Shown here one piece after another: positions 16,375 through 28,925 of a DNA stretch of 33,181 nucleotides; within the stretch, counting starts at the first letter, position 1; each line of letters starts with the position of its first letter. This DNA comes from Streptococcus suis (GTDB taxonomy: Bacteria; Bacillota; Bacilli; Lactobacillales; Streptococcaceae): the NCBI RefSeq assembly GCF_016743335.1, contig NZ_WCJE01000025.1, forward strand, positions 1-33,181, written 5' to 3'. A model generated the notes under the pieces. The model saw only the letters and a program-made list of their open reading frames with translations, was not told the origin of the DNA and searched no databases. Both the position numbers and the translations under genes were made by a program.

Positions 16375-16392
16375 GTTGCACAAATGTGCAAC
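16375..16392. promoter_or_regulatory. Palindromic operator 2, GTTGCACAAATGTGCAAC
   Basis: 8-bp perfect arms around AA. Its inner 14 bases (16377-16390) match operator 1 in 13 positions and likewise end 36 bp before a -35 box (TTGACA at 16427). Same relative placement in two promoters argues for a shared DNA-binding activator. Confidence 0.7.
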
Positions 16393-16426
16393 TGGCTACG
16401 GAAATCTTAGCTCTCACAAGCATCAA

Positions 16427-16456
16427 TTGACAATAACCCCTATTACAGGATATACT
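16427..16456 (+). promoter_or_regulatory. Promoter of the GRE-aldolase-gldA operon
   Basis: TTGACA (perfect -35), 18-bp spacer, TATACT. It gives the GRE gene its own start besides any read-through from the PTS genes, as no terminator hairpin lies in 16354-16426. Confidence 0.7.
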
Positions 16457-16487
16457 TAATTTACAAACGAAACAAAATTAAGTTTCG
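16454..16487. promoter_or_regulatory. Overlapping inverted repeats at the GRE start site
   Basis: ACTTAATTT (16454-16462) and AAATTAAGT (16475-16483) form a perfect 9-bp inverted repeat that overlaps the -10. Nested with it, CGAAAC (16468-16473) and GTTTCG (16482-16487) form another. The ribosome site follows at once. A repressor site is more likely than an RNA element, since the left arm is at or before the start of transcription. Confidence 0.45.
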
Positions 16488-16504
16488 AAAGAAAGGGTAT
16501 AACT

Positions 16505-18949
16505 ATGAAAACAGTGACTGAAGTAGCTGGCACTAGCATTAAAACTGAGTATTTTGGAAGTCTGACAGATCGGATGAACAAATACAGAGAAGATGTCCTT
16601 GATAAGAAGCCCTATATTGATGCGGAACGGGCTGTTTTAGCAACAAAAGCCTATCAAGAACATAGAGAAAAGCCCAATGTATTAAAAAGGGCCTATATGC
16701 TCAAAGAAATATTGGAGAACATGACGCTTTATATTGAAGAAGAAAGTCTGATTGCAGGTAACCAAGCTTCTTCAAATAAAGATGCTCCCATCTTCCCAGA
16801 ATATACCTTAGAGTTTGTATTGAATGAATTGGATTTATTCGAAAAACGGGATGGGGATGTCTTCTATATTACCGAGGAAACCAAGGAGCAGTTGCGCAGC
16901 ATCGCTCCATTCTGGGAAAAGAATAATCTTCGTTCACGTGCAGGTGTCTTGCTTCCAGAAGAAGTTCAAGTCTATATGGAAACTGGCTTCTTTGGTATGG
17001 AAGGTAAGATGAACTCTGGCGATGCCCACTTGGCAGTCAATTACCAAAAGGTATTGGAACAAGGGTTGCGTGGTTTTGAGGAGCGAGTTCGTGAAGCAAA
17101 GGCTAATCTCGATTTGACGGATCCTGCAAGTATTGATAAATATCATTTCTATGATTCAATCTTTATCATCATTGATGCGGTGAAAGCATACGCAGATCGT
17201 TTTGTCGCCTTGGCTACTGAATTGGCAGAGAAAGCTCCAACCGCTCAACGCCGTCAAGAACTACTGGAGATTGCACGGATTTGTGCGAAGGTGCCGTATG
17301 AACCTGCTGAAACATTTGCAGAGGCAGTGCAATCTGTCTGGTTTATCCAGTGTATCTTGCAAATCGAGTCAAATGGACATTCTCTATCCTATGGACGTTT
17401 CGACCAATACATGTATCCGTATGTGAAAGCTGATTTAGAAGCAGGACGTGAAACGGAAGATAGCATCGTCGAACGCTTGACTAACTTGTGGATTAAGACC
17501 ATTACTATCAACAAGGTTCGTAGTCAATCACATACCTTCTCATCTGCTGGTAGTCCACTATACCAAAATGTAACCATTGGTGGACAAACACGTGATAAGA
17601 AGGATGCTGTCAATCCACTTTCTTACTTAGTATTGAAATCTGTTGCCCAAACACACCTGCCACAGCCAAACTTGACTGTTCGCTATCATGCAGGCCTAGA
17701 TGCTCGTTTCATGAATGAATGCATCGAAGTGATGAAACTTGGCTTTGGTATGCCTGCCTTCAACAACGATGAAATTATCATTCCATCCTTTATTGAAAAA
17801 GGTGTCTTGGAAGAAGATGCCTATGACTACAGTGCGATTGGTTGTGTAGAAACAGCTGTTCCTGGTAAATGGGGTTACCGTTGTACAGGTATGAGCTATA
17901 TGAACTTCCCGAAAGTGTTGTTGATTACCATGAATGATGGGATTGACCCTGCATCAGGCAAACGATTTGCACCAGCCTTTGGTCACTTCAAAGATATGAA
18001 ATCCTTTGAAGAGCTTGAAACGGCATGGGAAAAGACACTTCGTCATCTAACACGGATGAGTGTTATCGTTGAAAATGCAATTGACATTGCTTTAGAAAGA
18101 GAAGTACCAGACATTCTCTGCTCGGCTCTGACAGATGACTGTATCGGTCGTGGCAAGCACCTGAAAGAAGGCGGAGCGATTTACGATTACATTTCTGGTC
18201 TGCAGGTTGGCATTGCCAATTTATCTGATTCTCTAGCAGCAATCAAAAAATTAGTCTTTGAAGAAGGACGATTGACTCCAGAAGAATTGTGGCATGCTTT
18301 GGAAACAGACTATGCTGGAGAGCGTGGTAAAGAAATCCAGGAAATGTTGATTGAAGATGCACCAAAATATGGTAACGATGATGATTATGCAGACCAATTG
18401 GTAACAGCAGCGTATGATATTTATATCGATGAGATTGCCAAATATCCAAATACTCGCTTTGGTCGTGGTCCGATTGGTGGTATCCGTTATTCAGGTACAT
18501 CATCCATTTCAGCAAACGTTGGACAGGGGCGTGGTACCTTAGCAACTCCAGATGGTCGAAATGCAGGTACACCGTTGGCAGAAGGTTGTTCTCCATCACA
18601 TAATATGGATAAAAATGGACCGACATCCGTTTTGAAATCAGTTGCCAAATTACCAACGCATGAAATTGTTGGAGGCGTTCTGCTCAATCAGAAGGTCAAT
18701 CCACAAACACTTGCCAAAGAAGAAGACAAACAAAAATTAATTGCCCTCTTGCGGACATTCTTTAACCGCTTGCATGGCTATCATATTCAGTACAATGTTG
18801 TCTCTCGAGAAACCTTGATTGATGCACAACTACATCCTGAAAAACACCGTGATTTGATTGTCCGTGTAGCAGGCTATTCAGCATTCTTCAATGTATTGTC
18901 GAGAGCAACACAAGACGACATCATTGGTCGTACAGAACATACATTGTAA
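16505..18949 (+). CDS. pflD: Glycyl-radical enzyme, dehydratase type (annotated elsewhere as formate acetyltransferase)
   Basis: 814-residue anaerobic radical enzyme. The glycyl radical would form on Gly790 in RVAGYSAFF; the thiyl radical on Cys447 in [11 protein letters not shown]. Pyruvate formate-lyase has Cys-Cys here; this protein has Cys447-Val-Glu449, the Cys-x-Glu arrangement of glycerol/diol dehydratases and other C-O- or C-N-cleaving members. So PFL activity is unlikely. E. coli YbiW and PflD, its nearest named relatives, have been reported to open 1,5-anhydroglucitol- and 1,5-anhydromannitol-6-phosphate to 1-deoxyfructose-6-phosphate. The aldolase and GldA genes directly downstream fit that route. 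GAAAGGG precedes the ATG; the talC gene starts 14 nt after the stop. The symbol is by analogy; which sugar epimer is used is open. Confidence 0.9.
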   Translation: MKTVTEVAGTSIKTEYFGSLTDRMNKYREDVLDKKPYIDAERAVLATKAYQEHREKPNVLKRAYMLKEILENMTLYIEEESLIAGNQASSNKDAPIFPEYTLEFVLNELDLFEKRDGDVFYITEETKEQLRSIAPFWEKNNLRSRAGVLLPEEVQVYMETGFFGMEGKMNSGDAHLAVNYQKVLEQGLRGFEERVREAKANLDLTDPASIDKYHFYDSIFIIIDAVKAYADRFVALATELAEKAPTAQRRQELLEIARICAKVPYEPAETFAEAVQSVWFIQCILQIESNGHSLSYGRFDQYMYPYVKADLEAGRETEDSIVERLTNLWIKTITINKVRSQSHTFSSAGSPLYQNVTIGGQTRDKKDAVNPLSYLVLKSVAQTHLPQPNLTVRYHAGLDARFMNECIEVMKLGFGMPAFNNDEIIIPSFIEKGVLEEDAYDYSAIGCVETAVPGKWGYRCTGMSYMNFPKVLLITMNDGIDPASGKRFAPAFGHFKDMKSFEELETAWEKTLRHLTRMSVIVENAIDIALEREVPDILCSALTDDCIGRGKHLKEGGAIYDYISGLQVGIANLSDSLAAIKKLVFEEGRLTPEELWHALETDYAGERGKEIQEMLIEDAPKYGNDDDYADQLVTAAYDIYIDEIAKYPNTRFGRGPIGGIRYSGTSSISANVGQGRGTLATPDGRNAGTPLAEGCSPSHNMDKNGPTSVLKSVAKLPTHEIVGGVLLNQKVNPQTLAKEEDKQKLIALLRTFFNRLHGYHIQYNVVSRETLIDAQLHPEKHRDLIVRVAGYSAFFNVLSRATQDDIIGRTEHTL

Positions 18950-18963
18950 AAGAGGTTATTATT

Positions 18964-19632
18964 ATGGAATTCATGCTGGACACCTTAAATATAGAGGAAA
19001 TACGAAAATGGGCTGAGGTTTTACCCCTTGCGGGGGTGACCTCAAACCCAACGATTGCGAAGAAAGAAGGTGACATTGACTTTTTTGAACGTTTGCACCT
19101 TATCCGTGACATCATCGGTCCAAATGCTTCACTACATGTGCAAGTTGTGGCAAAGGATTATGAAGGGATTTTGGCAGACGCTAAAAAAATTCGTGAATTG
19201 GCACCGGAAAATGTCTATATTAAGGTTCCGGTAACGCCTGCTGGTTTGGCTGCCATGAAAACATTGAAAGCGCAAGGCTATCAGATTACAGCAACAGCGA
19301 TTTATACCGTTTTTCAGGGCTTGTTAGCTATTGAAGCGGGTGCAGATTACTTGGCACCGTACTACAATCGCATGGCCAATCTGAATATTGATTCGAATGC
19401 GGTCATCGCTCAGTTATCAGAAGCGATTGATAGGGAGTGTTCGGAAAGTAAAATTTTAGCGGCGTCATTCAAAAATGTGGATCAAGTGAACCAAGCATTT
19501 GCAAATGGGGCGCAGGCTATTACGGCAGGTGCAGATGTATTTGAAGCAGCTTTTTCTATGCCATCCATTGAAAAGGCGGTAAATGATTTTGCAGATGATT
19601 GGTCTGCCATTCATGGAAGGTATACTATCTAA
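18964..19632 (+). CDS. fsa: Fructose-6-phosphate aldolase-type transaldolase
   Basis: 222-residue class I aldolase of the small transaldolase family (TalC/FSA/MipB). Schiff-base Lys87 in VYIKVPVT; Asp6, Thr26 and Asn28 in [10 protein letters not shown]; Gln60 in VQVVA; and Tyr133 in LAPYYNR, the Tyr that marks FSA-type aldolases where true transaldolases have Phe. Together these predict cleavage/condensation with dihydroxyacetone or hydroxyacetone rather than transaldol transfer. In the reported E. coli route FSA splits 1-deoxyfructose-6-phosphate to glyceraldehyde-3-phosphate and hydroxyacetone, matching its place between the GRE and gldA. 14 nt after the GRE gene, with AGAGG upstream, so co-transcribed. 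Confidence 0.92.
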   Translation: MEFMLDTLNIEEIRKWAEVLPLAGVTSNPTIAKKEGDIDFFERLHLIRDIIGPNASLHVQVVAKDYEGILADAKKIRELAPENVYIKVPVTPAGLAAMKTLKAQGYQITATAIYTVFQGLLAIEAGADYLAPYYNRMANLNIDSNAVIAQLSEAIDRECSESKILAASFKNVDQVNQAFANGAQAITAGADVFEAAFSMPSIEKAVNDFADDWSAIHGRYTI

Positions 19633-19663
19633 ACAGTTCTATATTATAAAATAAGGGGGCACT

Positions 19664-20620
19664 ATGAAACAATTCTCAGGTCTTTCACGCACTATACAAG
19701 GAAATCATCTTTTAGACACTTGTGCGATTGACATTTTGAAAATAGGTCATCGCCCCCTTGTTTTATGTGCAAAACAGGAGTATAATACGACTATAGAAAA
19801 CTTTGTGAAAGTTTTAACTTGTTATGGACTTATTGTTAAAATAGCCTATATGGAGGAGTGGGACCAGAACTTGGTTGAAGAATGTGGGGAAGTTGGTTTC
19901 CGACATTGTGCAGACCATATTATTGGCATTGGTAATAGTTCTGTGGCAGCTTGTACAAAGTCTGTTGCGGATTTACTAGACTTGCCAGCCGTTCTTATAC
20001 CGACTTCACCGTTTACCACTCTGCCTCGGCTATCGGTGGAAAATATGAAAAGAGAGCAACCATTGTTTAATGAGTCCATCCAGCTAATTATCGCGGATAG
20101 GGACCAATTATTGACACAACCTACCTCGGAGTTGATGAATGGAGTGGTCAATACTCTTCTTTATCTAGCAGCCATAAAAGAAGTAAAAAGAAATCATCTA
20201 TTCAGTTTGGTAGATGATATTCTTATCAGAGGTTTTGAAAGCGTTTTATTTAACAGTAGTCTTCAAGCTATAGAGGATTTTGAAGCCCGGATATTATCAA
20301 AAGAAGTACAAGATGTCTTAGAAGTTCTTTCTACTTGTGTAACATTAGACCTACCTAGTGATGCTTGGGACGTGATTCAACAAATAGAATCAAAGCTCAG
20401 CGAAAGAAGAGAGGATTTAGTGGATGAGCCATTGAAACGAAATCTTGTCCTCTATTTGCTTCTGACCTATTTGACTCAGGAATCAGAAGAATTTCAAGCC
20501 AGGCTGAAGTGGTGTCAACAGTTGCTTTTGTCTGCCAACTCTAGCAATCTATCGTCGCTGGAGGCAGTTTTCAAGGAAATTGCACTAGAGATGGGAGAAG
20601 ATTGCTCGACACGTTGCTAG
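19664..20620 (+). CDS. GldA-like protein lacking NAD, metal and substrate residues
   Basis: 318 residues, intact frame, strong ribosome site (GGGGG 6 nt before ATG). It aligns end-to-end with the first 180 residues of the GldA encoded 119 bp downstream: SRTIQGNHLL vs SRYIQGKHVL, RPLVLC vs KPLILC, SVADLLDLPAVLIPT vs AIADLLGVPVVIAPT. Yet GGGKTID becomes GNSSVAA (no NAD pyrophosphate loop), the substrate Asp120 becomes Thr119, and the metal ligand Asp170 becomes Asn159. No His occurs after residue 178, so both metal histidines are gone. The C-terminal half is helical and not alignable by eye. It is no recent wreck: no stops or frameshifts. I infer a non-catalytic partner or sensor. Function unknown. 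Confidence 0.8.
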   Translation: MKQFSGLSRTIQGNHLLDTCAIDILKIGHRPLVLCAKQEYNTTIENFVKVLTCYGLIVKIAYMEEWDQNLVEECGEVGFRHCADHIIGIGNSSVAACTKSVADLLDLPAVLIPTSPFTTLPRLSVENMKREQPLFNESIQLIIADRDQLLTQPTSELMNGVVNTLLYLAAIKEVKRNHLFSLVDDILIRGFESVLFNSSLQAIEDFEARILSKEVQDVLEVLSTCVTLDLPSDAWDVIQQIESKLSERREDLVDEPLKRNLVLYLLLTYLTQESEEFQARLKWCQQLLLSANSSNLSSLEAVFKEIALEMGEDCSTRC

Positions 20621-20739
20621 TAGGCATCGCTGTACAATGGCAATATTAAAAATATGGGCTCGTGCCTCTTGCTTTCGGCAATGCTAACTTCGTTTATTAC
20701 TCAATATAACACTATCTATTATTTCAAGGAGGGATTCTT

Positions 20740-21834
20740 ATGAAAGTATTTGCAAGTCCATCTCGCTATATTCAAGGTAAACATGTTCTTTTCCAAGGTG
20801 CAGAAGCTATCGGAAAATTGGGAACAAAGCCTTTGATTCTTTGTGATGATTTAGTATATGGGATTGTCGGTGAGAAGTTTTTGTCCTATCTCGTTGAAGA
20901 AGGGATGCAAGTCCATCGTGTGGCCTTTAATGGAGAAGCATCTGACAAGGAAATCCAGCGCGTCGTAGAAATCGGAAAAGAACAAGCTAGTGACGTCGTA
21001 ATCGGTCTAGGTGGTGGCAAGACGATTGACTCAGCCAAGGCGATTGCTGATTTACTAGGAGTGCCAGTCGTCATTGCTCCAACTATTGCTTCAACAGATG
21101 CTCCGACATCTGCTTTATCTGTCATTTATTCTGAAGAAGGGGCGTTTGAACGCTATATTTTCTATAAGAAAAATCCAGATCTTGTCTTAGTAGATACAGC
21201 GATTATTTGTCAAGCACCGCCACGTCTTTTGGCTTCTGGTATTGCGGATGGCTTGGCGACGTGGGTAGAAGCGCGTGCTATTTTACAAAGCAATGGAACA
21301 ACAATGGCAGGAGGAGGTCAGACACTTGCTGGTATCGCTATTGCACAAGCCTGTGAACAAACACTCTTTGAATATGGACTTCAAGCCATGGCCAGCTGTA
21401 AAGCCAAGGTTGTGACAGCTGCTTTAGAGAACATTGTTGAAGCCAATACCTTGCTAAGTGGTTTAGGCTTTGAAAGTGCAGGTTTGGCCGCGGCGCATGC
21501 GATACACAATGGATTCACCGCCTTGGAGGGAGACATTCACCATTTGACACATGGTGAAAAAGTGGCTTATGGGACCTTGACCCAGCTCTTCTTGGAAAAC
21601 CGTCCGAAAGAAGAATTGGAAAAATACATCCGTTTCTATCAAGCCTTGAGTCTTCCAACAACTTTGGAGGAGTTACATTTGGCTGATGCTGGTTATGAAG
21701 ATCTATTGAAAGTCGGCCAACAAGCGACGATTGAAGGAGAAACAATTCACGGTATGCCATTTGCTATTTCAGCAGAAGACGTTGCAGAAGCTCTGATGGC
21801 TGTTGACTACTATGTTCGCTCGTTAGATAAATAA
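20740..21834 (+). CDS. gldA: Glycerol dehydrogenase
   Basis: 364-residue iron-containing-alcohol-dehydrogenase-family enzyme, NAD- and Zn-dependent. NAD loop GLGGGKTIDSAK (89-100), STDAPTSALSV with substrate-contact Asp120, and metal ligands Asp170 (GIADGLATWVEA), His253 (AAAHAIHNGF) and His271 (THGEKVAYG). GldA interconverts glycerol with dihydroxyacetone and also reduces hydroxyacetone to 1,2-propanediol. As last gene behind a GRE and an FSA-type aldolase, hydroxyacetone reduction with NADH recycling is the likely job here. AAGGAGGG precedes the ATG. The 119-bp gap after the GldA-like gene has no clear terminator. Confidence 0.95.
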   Translation: MKVFASPSRYIQGKHVLFQGAEAIGKLGTKPLILCDDLVYGIVGEKFLSYLVEEGMQVHRVAFNGEASDKEIQRVVEIGKEQASDVVIGLGGGKTIDSAKAIADLLGVPVVIAPTIASTDAPTSALSVIYSEEGAFERYIFYKKNPDLVLVDTAIICQAPPRLLASGIADGLATWVEARAILQSNGTTMAGGGQTLAGIAIAQACEQTLFEYGLQAMASCKAKVVTAALENIVEANTLLSGLGFESAGLAAAHAIHNGFTALEGDIHHLTHGEKVAYGTLTQLFLENRPKEELEKYIRFYQALSLPTTLEELHLADAGYEDLLKVGQQATIEGETIHGMPFAISAEDVAEALMAVDYYVRSLDK

Positions 21835-21840
21835 GAAGAG

Positions 21841-21924
21841 CATTCACAGTTGAGCATGTCCATCTAAACTTGTGAATAGAGGTTCGAAGTAATTGCCTTG
21901 GGAAATTCTTTCTCAGGGCTTTTC
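21841..21924 (+). ncRNA. Possible asd leader / small RNA ending in a terminator
   Basis: Two hairpins follow gldA: ATTCACA/TGTGAAT (21842/21871), then GCCTTGGGA/TCTCAGGGC (21895-21919) followed by TTTTCATTT, a plausible terminator. An 'asd RNA motif' upstream of asd has been described in streptococci; position fits, but I cannot confirm the consensus. The 3' hairpin may simply terminate gldA. Confidence 0.35.
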
Positions 21925-21938
21925 ATTTGAAAAAATTA

Positions 21939-21947
21939 TGATATAAT
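21939..21947 (+). promoter_or_regulatory. asd promoter (extended -10)
   Basis: TGATATAAT lies 56 nt before the asd ATG and just after the hairpin terminator, giving asd its own start. The -35 is not clear. Confidence 0.6.
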
Positions 21948-22003
21948 TGTTAAATATAAAATATTTAGAAAATTTTGAAGAATTGATCTAAAGGAGATTT
22001 TTT

Positions 22004-23080
22004 ATGGCTTATGTAGTAGCTGTTGTTGGTGCGACTGGTGCAGTTGGTGCCCAAATGATTAAAATGTTGGAAGAGTCAACACTTCCAATCGAGAAAGTGC
22101 GTTTCCTTGCTTCTGCTCGTTCAGCAGGCAAGACCTTGCAGTTTAAGGGGCAGGATATTGTCATTGAAGAAACAACAGAAACAGCTTTTGAAGGCGTGGA
22201 TATTGCCCTCTTCTCAGCTGGTGGTTCTACATCTGCCAAGTATGCTCCATACGCAGTAAAAGCAGGAGCGGTTGTCGTTGATAACACTTCTTACTTCCGT
22301 CAAAATCCAGATGTACCATTGGTTGTTCCTGAGGTTAATGCTCACGCGCTTGATGCCCACAATGGTATTATCGCATGCCCTAACTGTTCAACTATTCAAA
22401 TGATGGTTGCGCTTGAACCTGTTCGTCAGAAATGGGGCTTGGAGCGGATTATCGTATCGACCTATCAGGCGGTTTCTGGTGCAGGTATGGGAGCTATCTT
22501 GGAAACCCAAGCTCAATTGCGTGCAGTCTTGAATGATGGAGTAGAGCCAAAAGCGGTAGAAGCAAATATTCTTCCTTCTGGTGGCGATAAGAAGCACTAC
22601 CCAATCGGTTTCAATGCGATTCCGCAAATCGACCTCTTCACTGAAAATGACTACACTTATGAAGAGATGAAGATGACAAAAGAGACTAAGAAAATCATGG
22701 AAGATGACAGTATTGCTGTTTCTGCAACCTGCGTCCGCATTCCAGTCCTGTCTGCCCACTCTGAGTCTGTTTACATTGAAACAAAAGAAATTGCTCCAAT
22801 TGATGAGGTAAAAGCAGCCATTGCAGCTTTCCCAGGCGCAGTTTTGGAAGATGATGTGGCAAACCAAGTCTATCCACAAGCTGTCAATGCAGTTGGTAGC
22901 CGCGATACCTTTGTCGGTCGTATCCGTAAGGACTTGGACAAGGAAAACGGTATTCATATGTGGGTTGTCTCTGACAACTTGCTTAAAGGTGCAGCATGGA
23001 ACTCTGTTCAAATCGCTGAAACCCTTCATGAGCGTGGTCTAGTTCGTCCAACGGCAGAATTGAAGTTTGAATTGAAATAA
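22004..23080 (+). CDS. asd: Aspartate-semialdehyde dehydrogenase
   Basis: 358-residue NADPH enzyme that reduces aspartyl-4-phosphate to aspartate semialdehyde, the branch point toward lysine/diaminopimelate, threonine and methionine. NADP motif GATGAVG (9-15), SAGGSTS (71-77), catalytic Cys128 in [19 protein letters not shown], and the active-site His in [12 protein letters not shown]. Length and motifs are typical. AAGGAG precedes the ATG. A hairpin terminator follows, then dapA, the next enzyme of the lysine branch, so the pair may be partly co-transcribed by read-through. Confidence 0.97.
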   Translation: MAYVVAVVGATGAVGAQMIKMLEESTLPIEKVRFLASARSAGKTLQFKGQDIVIEETTETAFEGVDIALFSAGGSTSAKYAPYAVKAGAVVVDNTSYFRQNPDVPLVVPEVNAHALDAHNGIIACPNCSTIQMMVALEPVRQKWGLERIIVSTYQAVSGAGMGAILETQAQLRAVLNDGVEPKAVEANILPSGGDKKHYPIGFNAIPQIDLFTENDYTYEEMKMTKETKKIMEDDSIAVSATCVRIPVLSAHSESVYIETKEIAPIDEVKAAIAAFPGAVLEDDVANQVYPQAVNAVGSRDTFVGRIRKDLDKENGIHMWVVSDNLLKGAAWNSVQIAETLHERGLVRPTAELKFELK

Positions 23081-23101
23081 TTTTATTAACCAAAAGTACA
23101 C

Positions 23102-23126
23102 AAAAGGCTGCACTCAGCCTTTTTTA
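23102..23126 (+). terminator. asd terminator
   Basis: AAAAGGCTG-CACT-CAGCCTTTT, a perfect 9-bp stem followed by T residues. Confidence 0.85.
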
Positions 23127-23152
23127 GCAACAATCAGTAAGAGAGGAAGCCT

Positions 23153-24088
23153 ATGTCTATTCAAGATTTACGTGATGTAAAAATCATAACAGCCATGATT
23201 ACGCCCTTTAAAGAAGATGGTGCAATTAACTATGATGTGTTGCCAGAATTGGTCGAACATTTATTGGCTCATCATACGGAAGGAATTTTGTTGGCAGGAA
23301 CAACTGCCGAAAGTCCAACTTTGACTCACGAGGAAGAACTAGAACTATTTGGTGCTGTGCAAAAAATTGTCAACGGTCGTGTTCCATTGATTGCAGGTAT
23401 CGGTACCAATGATACGCGCGATTCGATTGAGTTTGCTAAGGAAGTTGCGGCTTTCGGTGGATTTGCGGCAGGTCTTGCCATCGTACCGTATTATAACAAG
23501 CCTTCACAAGAAGGAATGTACCAGCACTTCAAGGCTATTGCGGATGCTTCTGATTTGCCAATCATTATCTACAATATCCCAGGTCGTGTCGTGGTCGAAA
23601 TGACGCCAGAAACCATGTTACGTTTGGCTGAGCATCCAAACATCATCGGTGTTAAAGAGTGTACAAGCCTTGCCAACATGGCTTACCTAATTGAGCATAA
23701 ACCAGAAGACTTCTTGATTTATACAGGTGAGGACGGCGATGCCTTTCATGCTATGAACCTTGGAGCCGATGGTGTGATCTCCGTTGCTTCACATACCAAT
23801 GGTGATGAAATGTATGAGATGTTTACTGCTATTGAGCAGCAAGATATCCGAACAGCAGCTGCCATTCAACGCAAGTTTATTCCGAAAGTTAATGCTTTAT
23901 TCTCTTATCCAAGTCCTGCACCAGTTAAAGCAGTTCTTAACTATATGGGATTTGAAGTTGGACCACTCCGCTTACCATTGGTACCATGTCCAGAAGAAGA
24001 TGCAAAACGCATTATCAAGGTTGTCGTTGACGGCGACTACGAAGCAACCAAAGCGACCGTAACAGGAGTTGTACGACCGGATTATTAA
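23153..24088 (+). CDS. dapA: 4-hydroxy-tetrahydrodipicolinate synthase
   Basis: Class I aldolase of 311 residues that condenses pyruvate with aspartate semialdehyde, the first committed step to diaminopimelate and lysine for the cell wall. Schiff-base Lys168 in IIGVKECTS, Tyr140 in IIIYNIPGR, and the GTTAES motif (49-54) plus the [11 protein letters not shown] stretch are present. GAGAGGAAG lies before the ATG, only 25 nt after the asd terminator, with no obvious promoter between; read-through from asd is likely. The C terminus (about 15 residues past the usual end) is slightly long but ordinary for streptococci. Confidence 0.96.
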   Translation: MSIQDLRDVKIITAMITPFKEDGAINYDVLPELVEHLLAHHTEGILLAGTTAESPTLTHEEELELFGAVQKIVNGRVPLIAGIGTNDTRDSIEFAKEVAAFGGFAAGLAIVPYYNKPSQEGMYQHFKAIADASDLPIIIYNIPGRVVVEMTPETMLRLAEHPNIIGVKECTSLANMAYLIEHKPEDFLIYTGEDGDAFHAMNLGADGVISVASHTNGDEMYEMFTAIEQQDIRTAAAIQRKFIPKVNALFSYPSPAPVKAVLNYMGFEVGPLRLPLVPCPEEDAKRIIKVVVDGDYEATKATVTGVVRPDY

Positions 24089-24114
24089 AATAGTCAGGGG
24101 AGTGACTATTTTAA
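24087..24114 (+). terminator. dapA terminator, overlapping its stop codon
   Basis: AAAATAGTCA and TGACTATTTT form a perfect 10-bp stem with a GGGGAG loop; the first bases belong to the dapA stop codon. Confidence 0.75.
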
Positions 24115-24205
24115 CGTGAGTTAGAGCATAAAGAGTGAGGTGTTTAGAAAAACATTAATCTAGAGGAGCTTCTGGCCATCTTCCTCGTTTTATTTAAGTT
24201 TACAC

Positions 24206-24235
24206 AAGCACATCAGTTATCTGGTGTGCTTTTTA
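24206..24235 (+). terminator. Second terminator upstream of the Nox-like gene
   Basis: AAGCACATCAG and CTGGTGTGCTT pair over 11 bp with a TTAT loop, followed by TTTTT. It comes about 90 nt after the dapA terminator; the stretch between has no gene I can see and may be the remnant of a lost transcript. Confidence 0.75.
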
Positions 24236-24266
24236 GTTGCAAGCCTTTTCAATTTTTTGGCATTCT

Positions 24267-24275
24267 TGATATAAT
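24267..24275 (+). promoter_or_regulatory. Promoter of the Nox-like / regulator pair
   Basis: Extended -10 TGATATAAT, with TTTCAA 16 bp upstream as a weak -35. The ATG follows 26 nt later. Confidence 0.6.
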
Positions 24276-24277
24276 GA

Positions 24278-27107
<2,830 letters not shown>

Positions 27108-27173
27108 ATGATGTCAGATAGTCTTTGTGAAAAATGTAAGTGCATTTAACCTTGAAAAATTTATTTTATAAAC

Positions 27174-27227
27174 TCTGATAACAGTTGATAGAATCATCTT
27201 TCTAGCCACTGCTTATCAGATTTTTTT
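27174..27227 (+). terminator. Terminator after the Mga-like gene
   Basis: TCTGATAA (27174-27181) pairs with TTATCAGA (27213-27220), with AGT/ACT pairing inside, and is followed by seven T. Confidence 0.65.
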
Positions 27228-27270
27228 ATTTTTTTGAAAAAAATGATAGGAAAAATTCACAAGAATGGGT

Positions 27271-27307
27271 TAGAATAGAATTACCAAGAAAACGGAAGCG
27301 TTTTCAA
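27271..27307 (+). promoter_or_regulatory. glp operon promoter region with cre site
   Basis: A -10-like TAGAAT lies at 27271-27276 without a good -35. At 27293-27307 the minus strand reads TTGAAAACGCTTCCG, matching the CcpA cre consensus in all but the last base. Placement downstream of the -10 predicts glucose repression of glpK-glpO-glpF. Confidence 0.65.
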
Positions 27308-27320
27308 CAAAAGTAAATAA

Positions 27321-28850
<1,530 letters not shown>

Positions 28851-28925
28851 AGGACTTGTTAGCTAGGGGAAAGAAGGCTTTCCTCTTGTTAGACAGTCCT
28901 ATTCGAAAGTTAGGAAGTGAATCGT

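Noticed and set aside
16505..18949. Pyruvate formate-lyase (formate acetyltransferase)
   Set aside because: The active site has a single Cys followed by Val-Glu, not the adjacent Cys pair needed for the PFL reaction.
19664..20620. Frameshifted or decaying gldA copy
   Set aside because: The frame is uninterrupted for 318 codons with a strong ribosome site; the changes are substitutions at key residues, not disruptions.
22388..23029. 213-codon frame on the minus strand opposite asd
   Set aside because: Overlaps a certain gene over its full length, Cys/Asn/Phe-rich, no family resemblance.
28917..28925. GTG start for glpO
   Set aside because: It overlaps the AGGAAG ribosome site; the ATG at 28926 has correct spacing.
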